This document shows positions 27,526-36,914 of a DNA stretch of 64,000 bases, piece by piece. Origin of the DNA: Streptomyces sp. NBC_01231 (GTDB lineage Bacteria > Actinomycetota > Actinomycetes > Streptomycetales > Streptomycetaceae); the NCBI GenBank assembly GCA_035999765.1, contig CP108521.1, positions 310,001-374,000 on the forward strand, given 5' to 3'. Every line of letters starts with the position of its first letter. Position 1 is the stretch's first letter. The notes beneath the pieces were generated by a model, which was given only the letters and a program-made list of their open reading frames with translations, was not told the origin of the DNA and searched no databases. A program made the translations under genes and the position numbers.

Positions 27526-28284
27526 ATGACCTCACCCAACCCGGGCAACCTGTGGATCCGCAGGTACCATCCCGCTCCGGAAGCGGCCGAGCGTCTCGTG
27601 TGCTTTCCGCACGCGGGTGGCTCCGCCAGCTTCTACCTGCCCGTCTCCACCGCCCTGAGTCCCGCCGTCGATGTCCTCGGCGTGCAGTACCCCGGGCGCC
27701 AGGACCGCCGTCACGAACCGGGGGTGACCTCGGTCGCGGACCTGGCCGACAGCATCACGCGGGCACTCGCGGACTGGGGCGACCGGCCGCTGACCTTCTT
27801 CGGGCACAGCATGGGGGCGGTGGTGGCCTTCGAGGTGGCACGGCGCATGGAAGGCGCCGGCGGCGGTCCCGTACGGCTCTTCGCCTCGGGCCGGCGGGCG
27901 CCGTCCCGCACCCGCGAGGAGAACGTGCACCTGCGGGACGACGACGGACTGGTGGCCGAGTTGCGGGCGCTCAGCGGCACCGATGTCCAGTTCCTCGCCG
28001 ACGAGGAACTGCTGCGCATGATCCTCCCGGCGATCCGCAGCGACTACACGGCGGTGGAGACGTACCGCTGTGATTCGAGGGCCACGGTGAGGTGTCCGGT
28101 GACCGTTCTCACCGGCAACGCCGACCCCAAGACGTCCCTCGACGAAGCACGTGCCTGGGCCGAGCACACCACCGGAGGCAGCGAACTGAAGGTTTTCCCC
28201 GGTGGGCACTTCTTCCTCGCCGACCGCCAGGCGGACGTGCTCGCGGTGCTCACCGAGCACTTCCGGATGGCCGTAAGGACATGA
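27526..28284 (+). CDS. Type II (discrete, editing) thioesterase
   Basis: The 252-residue alpha/beta hydrolase has the catalytic Ser in GHSMG (Ser95), an Asp in GNADP (Asp200) and a His in GGHFF (His228), plus the N-terminal CFPHAGG oxyanion segment typical of type II thioesterases. Such enzymes remove stalled or wrong acyl groups from PKS carrier proteins. It is the first gene of the operon that continues with mqnA, mqnC, the exporter and the CAL protein. Its substrate could be the macrolide PKS or the separate CAL-ACP protein; the sequence does not tell. Confidence 0.93.
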   Translation: MTSPNPGNLWIRRYHPAPEAAERLVCFPHAGGSASFYLPVSTALSPAVDVLGVQYPGRQDRRHEPGVTSVADLADSITRALADWGDRPLTFFGHSMGAVVAFEVARRMEGAGGGPVRLFASGRRAPSRTREENVHLRDDDGLVAELRALSGTDVQFLADEELLRMILPAIRSDYTAVETYRCDSRATVRCPVTVLTGNADPKTSLDEARAWAEHTTGGSELKVFPGGHFFLADRQADVLAVLTEHFRMAVRT

Positions 28285-28310
28285 ACCCTGGCGCGGACTC
28301 CCGCAGGTGA

Positions 28311-29312
<1,002 letters not shown>

Positions 29313-29365
29313 CCACACGACACGGTTCCCGCACAGCCCGCCCACGTCCCAGGAAAGGCCGGCCC

Positions 29366-30571
29366 ATGTCCCGCCCTCCCCAGTCCGACCTCCAGTCCGT
29401 CCTCGACCGTGCCGCCGACGGTGGGCGGATCACCCCCGAGGAGGCACTCGACCTCTACCGCCGCGCCCCGCTGCACGCGCTGGGCGCGGCCGCCGACGCG
29501 GTACGCCGCCGCCGGTACGCAGGTACGGAGCACATCGCCACGTACATCATCGAGCGCAACATCAACTACACCAACGTATGCGTCACGGCATGCAAGTTCT
29601 GTGCCTTCTACGCGGCCCCGAAAGACACCGCCAAGAGCTGGACACGCAACCTCGACGACATCCTGCGCCGGTGCGAGGAGACCGTCGAACTCGGCGGGAC
29701 GCAGATCATGTTCCAGGGCGGCCACCACCCGGACTACGGCGTCGAGTACTACGAGAAGCACTTCAGTGCCATCAAGTCCGCCTTCCCGCAACTCGTCATC
29801 CACTCCCTGGGTGCGTCCGAGGTCGAGCACATGGCCCGGATCTCGAAGGTGTCGGCCGAGGAGGCGATCCGACGGATCCACGCCGCCGGGCTCGACTCCT
29901 TCGCCGGCGCGGGCGCCGAGCTGCTGCCCGAGCGCGCACGGCGGGCGATCGCCCCGCTGAAGGAGAGCGGTGAGCGCTGGCTGGAGATCATGGAGGCCGC
30001 CCACCACCTCGGTGTGGAGTCCACCTCCACGATGCTCATGGGCACAGGTGAGACCAACGCCGAGCGCATCGAGCACCTGCGGATGATCCGTGACGTGCAG
30101 GACCGCACGGGCGGCTTCCGCGCCTTCATCCCGTACACCTACCAGCCCGAGAACAACCACCTCAAGGGCCGCACGCAGGCCACGCCCTTCGAGTACCTGC
30201 GGATGATCGCCATCGCCCGGCTGTTCATGGACAACATCGCCCACATCCAAGGCTCTTGGCTCACCACCGGCAAGGAGATCGGCCAACTCACGCTGCACTA
30301 CGGAGCCGACGACCTCGGTTCCGTCATGCTCGAGGAGAACGTCGTCTCCTCCGCCGGCGCCAAGCACCGCTCCAACCTGCTGGAACTGATCACGCTCATT
30401 CGGACGGCGGACCGCGTCCCGGCTCAGCGGTCCACGACGTACGAGCACCTCGTCGTGCACGACGACCCGGCGAACGACCCCGTGGACGACCGCGTCGCCT
30501 CGCACATCTCGTCCACCGCGATCGCGGGCGGCACCGCGCACCCCGAGCTGAAGCTCGTCTCCGCGAAGTGA
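29366..30571 (+). CDS. mqnC: Dehypoxanthine futalosine cyclase, radical SAM (MqnC)
   Basis: MqnC cyclises dehypoxanthine futalosine to its spiro cyclic form, the substrate of MqnD. The 401-residue product has Cys72-x3-Cys76-x2-Cys79 (NYTNVCVTACKFCAFY), followed by the MqnC-type segments TQIMFQGGHHPDYG and FAGAGAELLPERARR. The ATG at 29366 follows AGGAAAGG. The last ~30 residues are weakly conserved. With mqnA, mqnD and mqnE this makes four of the futalosine enzymes in the window; the hydrolase (MqnB) and deaminase are absent. Confidence 0.95.
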   Translation: MSRPPQSDLQSVLDRAADGGRITPEEALDLYRRAPLHALGAAADAVRRRRYAGTEHIATYIIERNINYTNVCVTACKFCAFYAAPKDTAKSWTRNLDDILRRCEETVELGGTQIMFQGGHHPDYGVEYYEKHFSAIKSAFPQLVIHSLGASEVEHMARISKVSAEEAIRRIHAAGLDSFAGAGAELLPERARRAIAPLKESGERWLEIMEAAHHLGVESTSTMLMGTGETNAERIEHLRMIRDVQDRTGGFRAFIPYTYQPENNHLKGRTQATPFEYLRMIAIARLFMDNIAHIQGSWLTTGKEIGQLTLHYGADDLGSVMLEENVVSSAGAKHRSNLLELITLIRTADRVPAQRSTTYEHLVVHDDPANDPVDDRVASHISSTAIAGGTAHPELKLVSAK

Positions 30572-30630
30572 GCCGGTCCCGGTCCGCAGTACGCGAGGTC
30601 AGGGCCGTGAGCAGGCGCCCACCTCAACAC

Positions 30631-30654
30631 ACGAGCACGAGCACGAGTACGAGC
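30631..30654 (+). repeat. Hexanucleotide tandem repeat in the leader of the exporter genes
   Basis: Four ACGAGC-type units (one reads ACGAGT) run directly into the AGGAAGGAGAG ribosome-binding site of the ABC ATPase gene. Such a repeat is prone to slippage. No protein is encoded across it. Confidence 0.8.
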
Positions 30655-30671
30655 AGGAAGGAGAGAAGTCC

Positions 30672-31676
30672 ATGGCAGCCGCCATTCACGCCGAGGGCTT
30701 GACGAAGACCTTCGGAGAGGTCCGCGCCCTCGACGGGATCGACCTGGAAGTTCCCGAAGGCAGCGTTCTCGGACTCCTGGGACCCAACGGAGCGGGCAAG
30801 ACCACCGCGGTTCGGCTGCTCACCACCCTGCTGCGGCCCGACGCGGGGACAGCCACCGTGGCGGGTCACGACGTGGTGCTCGCCCCCGAGCAGGTACGGC
30901 GCTCAATCGGTCTCTCGGGCCAGTTCGTGGCCCTCGACGAGAAACTGACCGGGCGTGAGAACCTGCGCATGATCGGCGAGTTGTACGGGCTGCGCAGACG
31001 GGCCGCACGGTCGCGCGCCGACGAACTGCTCGACCAGTTCGGCCTGCTGGAGGCGGCGGACCGGAGGTCCGACACCTATTCCGGCGGCATGAGTCGCCGT
31101 CTCGACCTCGCCGGCGCGCTCGTCGTGCGTCCCGCGGTGATGTTCCTGGACGAACCGTCGGTCGGACTCGACCCGGCCAGTCGGCTCATGCTGTGGGATG
31201 CGATCGAGCAGTTGGTCGCTTCCGGTATGACGCTCCTGCTCACCACGCAGTACCTGGAGGAGGCGGACCGGCTCGCCCATGACATCGCTGTCGTGGGCCG
31301 CGGCCGGGTCATCGCGCGCGGCACTCCCCGGGAGCTCAAGGCACGGACCGGGCAACAGTGCGTCGAGGTGGTGGTGGATCTGCGTGAGCGGATCCAGGAC
31401 ACCGTGGCGGTCCTCGCCCGCTTCGGAGGCAGGAAGCCCGAAGTCGACCTGGCCAGGGCACTGGTCTCGGTTCCGGTCGGCGGCGGGGTGCGCATGCTGG
31501 CCGAGATCATCGACGAGTTGGACGCGGCGGGAATCGGGATCAGCGACATAGGCCTGCGGCGCCCGACCCTGGACGAGGTGTTCATGGACCTGACCGGCGA
31601 CACTCCGAGCAAGGAGCCGGCGCGCGAACCCGAACTCGCGGCGGTCTCCGCTCCCGCAACCGACGGCAAGGGGTGA
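30672..31676 (+). CDS. ABC exporter ATP-binding protein (DrrA-type)
   Basis: The 334-residue protein has Walker A GPNGAGKTT (37-45), the signature SGGMSRRLDLAG (138-148), Walker B VMFLDEP (156-162) and a long C-terminal domain of the daunorubicin-resistance (DrrA) kind. With the next gene it should form a drug exporter at the cytoplasmic membrane, probably giving self-resistance to the cluster product. It has a strong ribosome-binding site, AGGAAGGAGAG. Its stop codon overlaps the start of the permease gene (GTGA), so the two are translationally coupled. Confidence 0.93.
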   Translation: MAAAIHAEGLTKTFGEVRALDGIDLEVPEGSVLGLLGPNGAGKTTAVRLLTTLLRPDAGTATVAGHDVVLAPEQVRRSIGLSGQFVALDEKLTGRENLRMIGELYGLRRRAARSRADELLDQFGLLEAADRRSDTYSGGMSRRLDLAGALVVRPAVMFLDEPSVGLDPASRLMLWDAIEQLVASGMTLLLTTQYLEEADRLAHDIAVVGRGRVIARGTPRELKARTGQQCVEVVVDLRERIQDTVAVLARFGGRKPEVDLARALVSVPVGGGVRMLAEIIDELDAAGIGISDIGLRRPTLDEVFMDLTGDTPSKEPAREPELAAVSAPATDGKG

Positions 31677-32539
31677 TCGCGGTGGCCATCACGACCCGGA
31701 CGACCGGTCTGCCGGACGGGGACCGGTACGCCCACGCCCTGAAGGCGGCCTCCGACACATGGGTGATGACCCGGCGCAACCTGCTGGTGATGCTGCGCAC
31801 TCCCGGGGCGCTGCTGCTCAGTCTGGCCCAGCCGGTGGTGTTCGTCCTCGTTTTCGCGTACATCTTCGCCGGGTCCTTCGTCGTACCGGACGGCGCGGGG
31901 CCGTCCGCCTATCGCGAGTACATGATGCCGGGCTTCTTCGCGCAGACGATCGCGTTCGTGACGGCCAGTATCAGCAGCATCAGCACGGCCACCGACATCA
32001 AGCTCGGCATGGTGGACCGGTTTCGCTCGCTGCCCATGTCACGCGGGGCCGTGTTGTCCGGACGCAGTCTCGCCGACCTGGTGCAGAACCTCTTCTTCAT
32101 CACGGCGATGGTGCTGTGCGCCCTGATTGTGGACTGGCGGATCCACCACGGGTTCCTTCGGGCGGCCGCCGCGTTCGCTGTGCTGCTGCTCATGGGCTAC
32201 GCGCTGTCGTGGGTGGGCGTGCTCATCGGGCTGTCGGTGGAGGGGCCGGAGGCGGCAGCCGGCAGCAACTTCCTCTGGCTCTTCCCGCTGACGTTCCTGT
32301 CGAACGCCTTCGTGGCGCCGTCGTCACTGCCGGGTGTACTGCGACCGGTGGCCGAGTGGAATCCGCTCAGCGCGACAGTGCAGTCCATGCGTGACCTGTT
32401 CGGCAATCCGAGCCTCACGTCGGTGTCCGAAGCCTGGCCGGCGCAGCACCCCGTTGTGGTGTCGGTGGGCTGGTCGGTCGCCATCGCCGCCCTCTGCCGG
32501 ACGCTGGCTGTTCGCCGCTACCGCTCGATCGACGCCTGA
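31673..32539 (+). CDS. ABC exporter permease (DrrB-type)
   Basis: The 288-residue membrane protein has about six hydrophobic helices in its ABC-2 type core (for example ALLLSLAQPVVFVLVFAYIF and AVLLLMGYALSWVGVLIGLS) and the ABC-2 segment FRSLPMSRGAVLSGRSLADL. It starts at GTG 31673, overlapping the ATPase stop. It forms the export channel with the preceding ATPase, and is 75 bp upstream of the CAL-containing PKS-like gene, so export genes are embedded in the naphthoate operon. Confidence 0.92.
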   Translation: MIAVAITTRTTGLPDGDRYAHALKAASDTWVMTRRNLLVMLRTPGALLLSLAQPVVFVLVFAYIFAGSFVVPDGAGPSAYREYMMPGFFAQTIAFVTASISSISTATDIKLGMVDRFRSLPMSRGAVLSGRSLADLVQNLFFITAMVLCALIVDWRIHHGFLRAAAAFAVLLLMGYALSWVGVLIGLSVEGPEAAAGSNFLWLFPLTFLSNAFVAPSSLPGVLRPVAEWNPLSATVQSMRDLFGNPSLTSVSEAWPAQHPVVVSVGWSVAIAALCRTLAVRRYRSIDA

Positions 32540-32614
32540 CGCAGGGAGCACGGCCACGCTGCGGCTGCTTCCGACCCGGTATTTCCGTTCCCGTGTGATT
32601 GGCATCCGAGAGAC

Positions 32615-35600
32615 GTGAGTGACAAGGTGCGTAATGAGCTGATCCAGCCGCTGCATGAGCTGCTTGCCGGGCACGCCGTTCGGTCTGCCGAGAAGACCGC
32701 GTTCCGCGACGCCGGGCGCGCTGTGACCTATGGGGAACTGGAGCGGCGTACCCGCAGACTGGCCGGTCATCTGGCGGATTTGGGGGTGGAGCGCGGTAGC
32801 CGTGTGGTGCTGCGCATGGGCAATCGCGTGGAGATGGTGGAGAGTTGTCTCGCCGTCACCCGCGCGGGCGCGATCGGCGTACCCCTCGATCCCCAGTCGT
32901 CGGACGCAGAGCTCTCCCATGTGCTCGACGACAGCGGTGCGGTCCTCGTGTTCACCGGTGCCTCCCGGCTGAAGCAGGTGCTGCGGGTCACCGGGCAGCG
33001 ATCGGGAACGGCGGTCGTGGGGGTCGGGCCGACCGGCGCCCCGGCCGGTGTCCGGCACTTCGAGACCCTGGCGACCACCGAGCCGGGCAACCCGGCCCGG
33101 GACGATCTCGGCCTCGACGAACCAGCCTGGATGCTCTACACCTCGGGCACCACGGGACGACCCAAGGGAGTGGTGTCGACGCAGCGCAAGTCGCTGTGGG
33201 CGACGGCTTCCTGCAACGCGCCCGTTCTCGGTCTGTGCGAGGACGACCGGGTGCTGTGGCCGATGCCCCTCTTCCACGCCGTGTCGCACAACATCGGCAT
33301 CCTGGGGGTTCTGGCCGTCGGCGCCACGGCACACATCATCGAGGGATCGGCCGCCGACGAGATCATGGAAGCGGCGCGGTCCGGGCGCTGCACCTTCCTG
33401 GTCGGGGCACCGACGATGTACCACCGCGTGGTGGAGGTGGCGCGGGAGAGCGGTGCCGGGCTGCCGGACCTGCGTGTGTGCATGGCAGCCGGCTCCGCCT
33501 GCCCCGCCTCGCTGCACGAGACATTCGAGGAAACCTTCGGCGTCCGCCTGCTGGACAGTTACGGAAGCACCGAGACCGGTGGGGCGATCACCACTCATTC
33601 ACCGGACGGGCCTCGTGTGCCGGGCTCCTGCGGGCAGCCGCTTCCCGGGCTGGCGCTGCGCCTGACGGACCCTCGGACCGGTGCCGAGGTCGCCACCGGG
33701 GAGGAGGGCGAGGTATGGGTGAACAGCCCGGCCCTCATGCTCGGTTACCACAACCAGCCCGAAGCCACCGCCGCCGTGCTCCGCGACGGGTGGTACCGCA
33801 CCGGCGATCTGGCCCGTCGGCACCCGTCCGGATTCCTCACCATCACCGGGCGGGTCAAGGAACTGATCATCCGCGGTGGTGAGAACGTCCACCCGGGCGA
33901 GATCGAGAAAGTCCTGACGCTGGTGCCCGGAGTGGCCGACGCGGCGGTGACCGGCAAACGGCACGATGTGCTCGGCGAGGTGCCCGTCGCGTATCTCGTG
34001 CCCGGACCCGGCGGTATCGATCCGCAGCTGGTTCTGAAGACCTGTCGGCAGGAGCTGTCCTCCTTCAAAGTGCCCGACGAGTTCCACACGGTCGCCGAGA
34101 TCCCCCGCACCCCGGCGGGGAAGATTGCCCGCCAACGCCTGCCCGAACTGGCCGCCACTCCATTCCTCGTCGGTCCACCGGTCGGTCGCCCTGACCCCCC
34201 GCTGACGGTCTCATCCGGGACCTCCCGCGTCGCGGTCGACGTGGGTGCGGTGATCGTGGAGCACCCGTTGCTGGGGACGGCGGTCGAACTTCCCGGCTCC
34301 GAAACCGTGGTGTTCACCGGGCGGTTGTCGACGGGAGCACACGCATGGGTTTCCCGGCACGACATGGGCGGCCCCGCGGTCGTACCCGATTCGGTTCTGG
34401 TCGACATGGCTATCACTGCCGGTGATCAGGTGGGCTTCGGTCGACTGGAGACGCTGTCGCCCCAGGACCCGCTGGTGCTGCCGGAATCCGAGGCCGTACA
34501 GCTCCGGGTCACAGTCGAGGCGCCCGGGCGGAATGGGTGTCGTCCGGTGTCCCTCCACTCCCGGCGTGGTGACGAGGGGATCGGACGACCGTGGGCATGC
34601 CATGCCACCGGGTTCCTCTCCGAGGAGGGCCCGCAGCCTGACTGGGATTTGGAGGTGTGGCCGCCGACCGAGGCCGAGCCGGTACCGGTGTCCGCCCCGG
34701 ACGAGGCGTCGGCTGCGGACGAGGCGTCGGCTGAGGACGGAGAGCCGGCTGAGGACCGCCCGAGCCACGGCCCCGCCCGCCAGAGCATCAGAGCCGTGTG
34801 GCGGCGCGGTGACGACCTCTTCGCCGAGATCGCCCTGCCCGAGCGGCTCCGGGCGCAGGCCAGGACGTTCGGTCTCCACCCGGTCCTGATGGACGCGATG
34901 CTGCACCTGCCGCGCATCGAGGACGCGCAGCAGGATGCTGTCGGCTTGCCGTGGCGTGCGGGAACCTGGGAAGGGGTGTCCCCGCACGCTTCCGGGGCCT
35001 CGGTGCTGCGCGTGCGGATCAGCCCCCTGCCGGATGGCTGCTTCTCGATACGCGCCGCCGATGCCACCGGAGAGCCGGTGTTGACCGTGAACTCCGTGTG
35101 GCTCCGGCCGGTCTCCAAGGGCCGTGTCGGGGCAGCGGGTGCCGGGCAGCAGGACGGTCTGTTCACTCTTGAGTGGACCGATGCCGACCTCGCGGCGGTC
35201 GCCGAGGCGGTGCCCGCGAGGTGGGCGGTCGTCGGCGAGGACCCGCTGGGGGTGCGGTCCGGGCTGATGTCGGCGGGTCGGTACGCCGAGGCCTACCCGG
35301 ATCTGCGGACGCTGGCCGCGGCCGTCGACGAGGGCGCTCCGGCACCCGAGGTGGTCGTGACGGCCTGTGCGTCCGCCATCGCGGAGCAGACCGGTGGGGA
35401 ACTGGCGAGGGCCGTCCACGACACCACGCACCGAGCCCTGGAGTGGGCGCGTTCCTGGGTGACGACGCCCGCGTTCGCCGATTCCCGGCTGGTGTTCCTC
35501 ACCCGAGGCGCGGTTCCGGCCCCAGACGACACCGGACAACCCGGTCGGTCCGGGCAGCTCGACCTCCCGGCCGCCGCGGTGTGGGGACTGGTGCGCTCGG

Positions 35601-36850
35601 CTCAGACCGAATCCCCGGGCCGGTTCATGCTGGTGGACACCGACATGAGCAAACCGGCCTGGCGCGCGCTGTCGAAAGTTGCCGGCTCCGACGAACCGCA
35701 GTGGGTGTTGCGCAAACGGGCGGTTCGGGTGCCGCGACTGGCCCGGAGCGTTGTCGACGCCGTCGGTGGGCCGCTGCCGCTCGGCGCGGACGGTGCGGTA
35801 CTGGTCACCGACGGCACGAGCCCACTGGGAGGCGCGGTCGCTCGCCATCTGGTCGTGGACCACGGTGTGCGGGAACTGCTGCTGACCAGTCGTCGAGGTC
35901 TCGCGGCACCAGGTGCGGCGGACATCGAGGCCGAACTCACCGCGCTGGGCGCGCATGTCACCGTGGCCGCCTGCGACGCGACGGACCCGGAGGCTCTGGC
36001 CGGACTGCTGGCGGCGCTCCCCGACGGACGGCCGCTCAAGGCGGTGGTGCACACCGCGGATGCCTTGGACGAAGCGGTCATCACCTCACTGACACCCGAG
36101 CGCCTGAGCGCGGTGCTGCGACCCAAGGTGGACGCGGTGCTCTCGCTGCGGGAGGCGACCCGGGACTCGGATCTGTCGGCGTTCGTCGTGTTCTCCTCCG
36201 CCGCCGGCGTCCTCGGAGCCGCGGGCCAGGGCGACAACGCCGCGGCCAACGCCTTCCTGGACGCCTTCGCGCACCAGTCACACGCCCAGGGGCTCCCGGT
36301 GACGTCTGTCGCCTGGGGGCCGTGGGCCGAGACCGGTGCCGGTGCCGGCACCATGACGCGCGGTGGCATGCGGCCGCTGCCGACCGAGCAGGGCCTCCAG
36401 CTCTTGGACGAGGCATGGGGAGCCGAGCGGAGCGTCACCGTGGCGGCACAGCTCGACTTCTCCGTTCTGCGCGAGCTGGCCAGGACGGGGGACGCCCCCT
36501 CTGTCCTGCGTGCTCTGCTGCCCCGTCGGGCCCGCCGGGAGGCACAGGACACCCCCGCCGAAGCATCCGAACTGAGGCACCGGCTGGCCGCGTTGAGCGA
36601 GCCGGATCGCGACACGGTTGTGACCGACCTCGTTCGCGGCCATATCGCCAGGGTTCTGGGCCACTCCTCCCCCGACACGGTGGCAGCGAACGCGGAGCTG
36701 AAGGACCTCGGCTTCGATTCGCTGAGCGCGGTGAACCTCCGCAACGCCCTGGCGTCCGCCACCAGGCTCACCTTGAGGTCGAATGTGGCGTTCGACTTCG
36801 AGACTGCCGCTGATCTGGCTGAGCACCTGAAGACGCGGCTGCTCACCTGA
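32615..36850 (+). CDS. Stand-alone CAL-DH-KR*-ACP protein (acid-activating PKS-like enzyme without KS or AT)
   Basis: The 1411-residue protein begins with an adenylating CoA-ligase domain (1-~515: YTSGTTGRPKG ~174, DSYGSTETGG ~313, YRTGD ~393, Lys in TPAGKIARQ ~502), then a DH domain that retains HxxxGxxxxP (HDMGGPAVVP, His ~582) and the Asp/His of MDAMLH (~760), then a KR, then one ACP (GFDSL, Ser ~1369). The KR is degenerate: the nucleotide motif is TDGTSPLG, and the catalytic Tyr is Asn (GQGDNAAAN, ~1208). There is no KS, no AT, no N-terminal docking coil, and the protein ends about 13 residues after the ACP core with no docking domain. It should activate a carboxylic acid and load it on its own ACP. 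The neighbourhood (mqnA, mqnC, KAS III) makes 1,4-dihydroxy-6-naphthoate or a derivative the best guess; macrolide loading is the alternative. Confidence 0.88.
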   Translation: MSDKVRNELIQPLHELLAGHAVRSAEKTAFRDAGRAVTYGELERRTRRLAGHLADLGVERGSRVVLRMGNRVEMVESCLAVTRAGAIGVPLDPQSSDAELSHVLDDSGAVLVFTGASRLKQVLRVTGQRSGTAVVGVGPTGAPAGVRHFETLATTEPGNPARDDLGLDEPAWMLYTSGTTGRPKGVVSTQRKSLWATASCNAPVLGLCEDDRVLWPMPLFHAVSHNIGILGVLAVGATAHIIEGSAADEIMEAARSGRCTFLVGAPTMYHRVVEVARESGAGLPDLRVCMAAGSACPASLHETFEETFGVRLLDSYGSTETGGAITTHSPDGPRVPGSCGQPLPGLALRLTDPRTGAEVATGEEGEVWVNSPALMLGYHNQPEATAAVLRDGWYRTGDLARRHPSGFLTITGRVKELIIRGGENVHPGEIEKVLTLVPGVADAAVTGKRHDVLGEVPVAYLVPGPGGIDPQLVLKTCRQELSSFKVPDEFHTVAEIPRTPAGKIARQRLPELAATPFLVGPPVGRPDPPLTVSSGTSRVAVDVGAVIVEHPLLGTAVELPGSETVVFTGRLSTGAHAWVSRHDMGGPAVVPDSVLVDMAITAGDQVGFGRLETLSPQDPLVLPESEAVQLRVTVEAPGRNGCRPVSLHSRRGDEGIGRPWACHATGFLSEEGPQPDWDLEVWPPTEAEPVPVSAPDEASAADEASAEDGEPAEDRPSHGPARQSIRAVWRRGDDLFAEIALPERLRAQARTFGLHPVLMDAMLHLPRIEDAQQDAVGLPWRAGTWEGVSPHASGASVLRVRISPLPDGCFSIRAADATGEPVLTVNSVWLRPVSKGRVGAAGAGQQDGLFTLEWTDADLAAVAEAVPARWAVVGEDPLGVRSGLMSAGRYAEAYPDLRTLAAAVDEGAPAPEVVVTACASAIAEQTGGELARAVHDTTHRALEWARSWVTTPAFADSRLVFLTRGAVPAPDDTGQPGRSGQLDLPAAAVWGLVRSAQTESPGRFMLVDTDMSKPAWRALSKVAGSDEPQWVLRKRAVRVPRLARSVVDAVGGPLPLGADGAVLVTDGTSPLGGAVARHLVVDHGVRELLLTSRRGLAAPGAADIEAELTALGAHVTVAACDATDPEALAGLLAALPDGRPLKAVVHTADALDEAVITSLTPERLSAVLRPKVDAVLSLREATRDSDLSAFVVFSSAAGVLGAAGQGDNAAANAFLDAFAHQSHAQGLPVTSVAWGPWAETGAGAGTMTRGGMRPLPTEQGLQLLDEAWGAERSVTVAAQLDFSVLRELARTGDAPSVLRALLPRRARREAQDTPAEASELRHRLAALSEPDRDTVVTDLVRGHIARVLGHSSPDTVAANAELKDLGFDSLSAVNLRNALASATRLTLRSNVAFDFETAADLAEHLKTRLLT
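34700..34753. repeat. Three 18-bp tandem units in the DH region of the CAL protein
   Basis: The unit GACGAGGCGTCGGCTGMG occurs twice, followed by a diverged third copy, and codes for DEASAADEASAEDGEPAE in a loop of the DH double hotdog. It is in frame. Confidence 0.75.
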
Positions 36851-36914
36851 CAGGGCGTCGCCTTGTCACACCCACTGGATATTGCCCGTTGCAGACGAGA
36901 CAGAGGAATGGCTG

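Noticed and set aside
32615..36850. Calling the CAL protein the loading module of the macrolide PKS
   Set aside because: It is not excluded, but the lack of any C-terminal docking domain and the operon with mqnA, mqnC and the KAS III gene fit a separate naphthoate carrier better.
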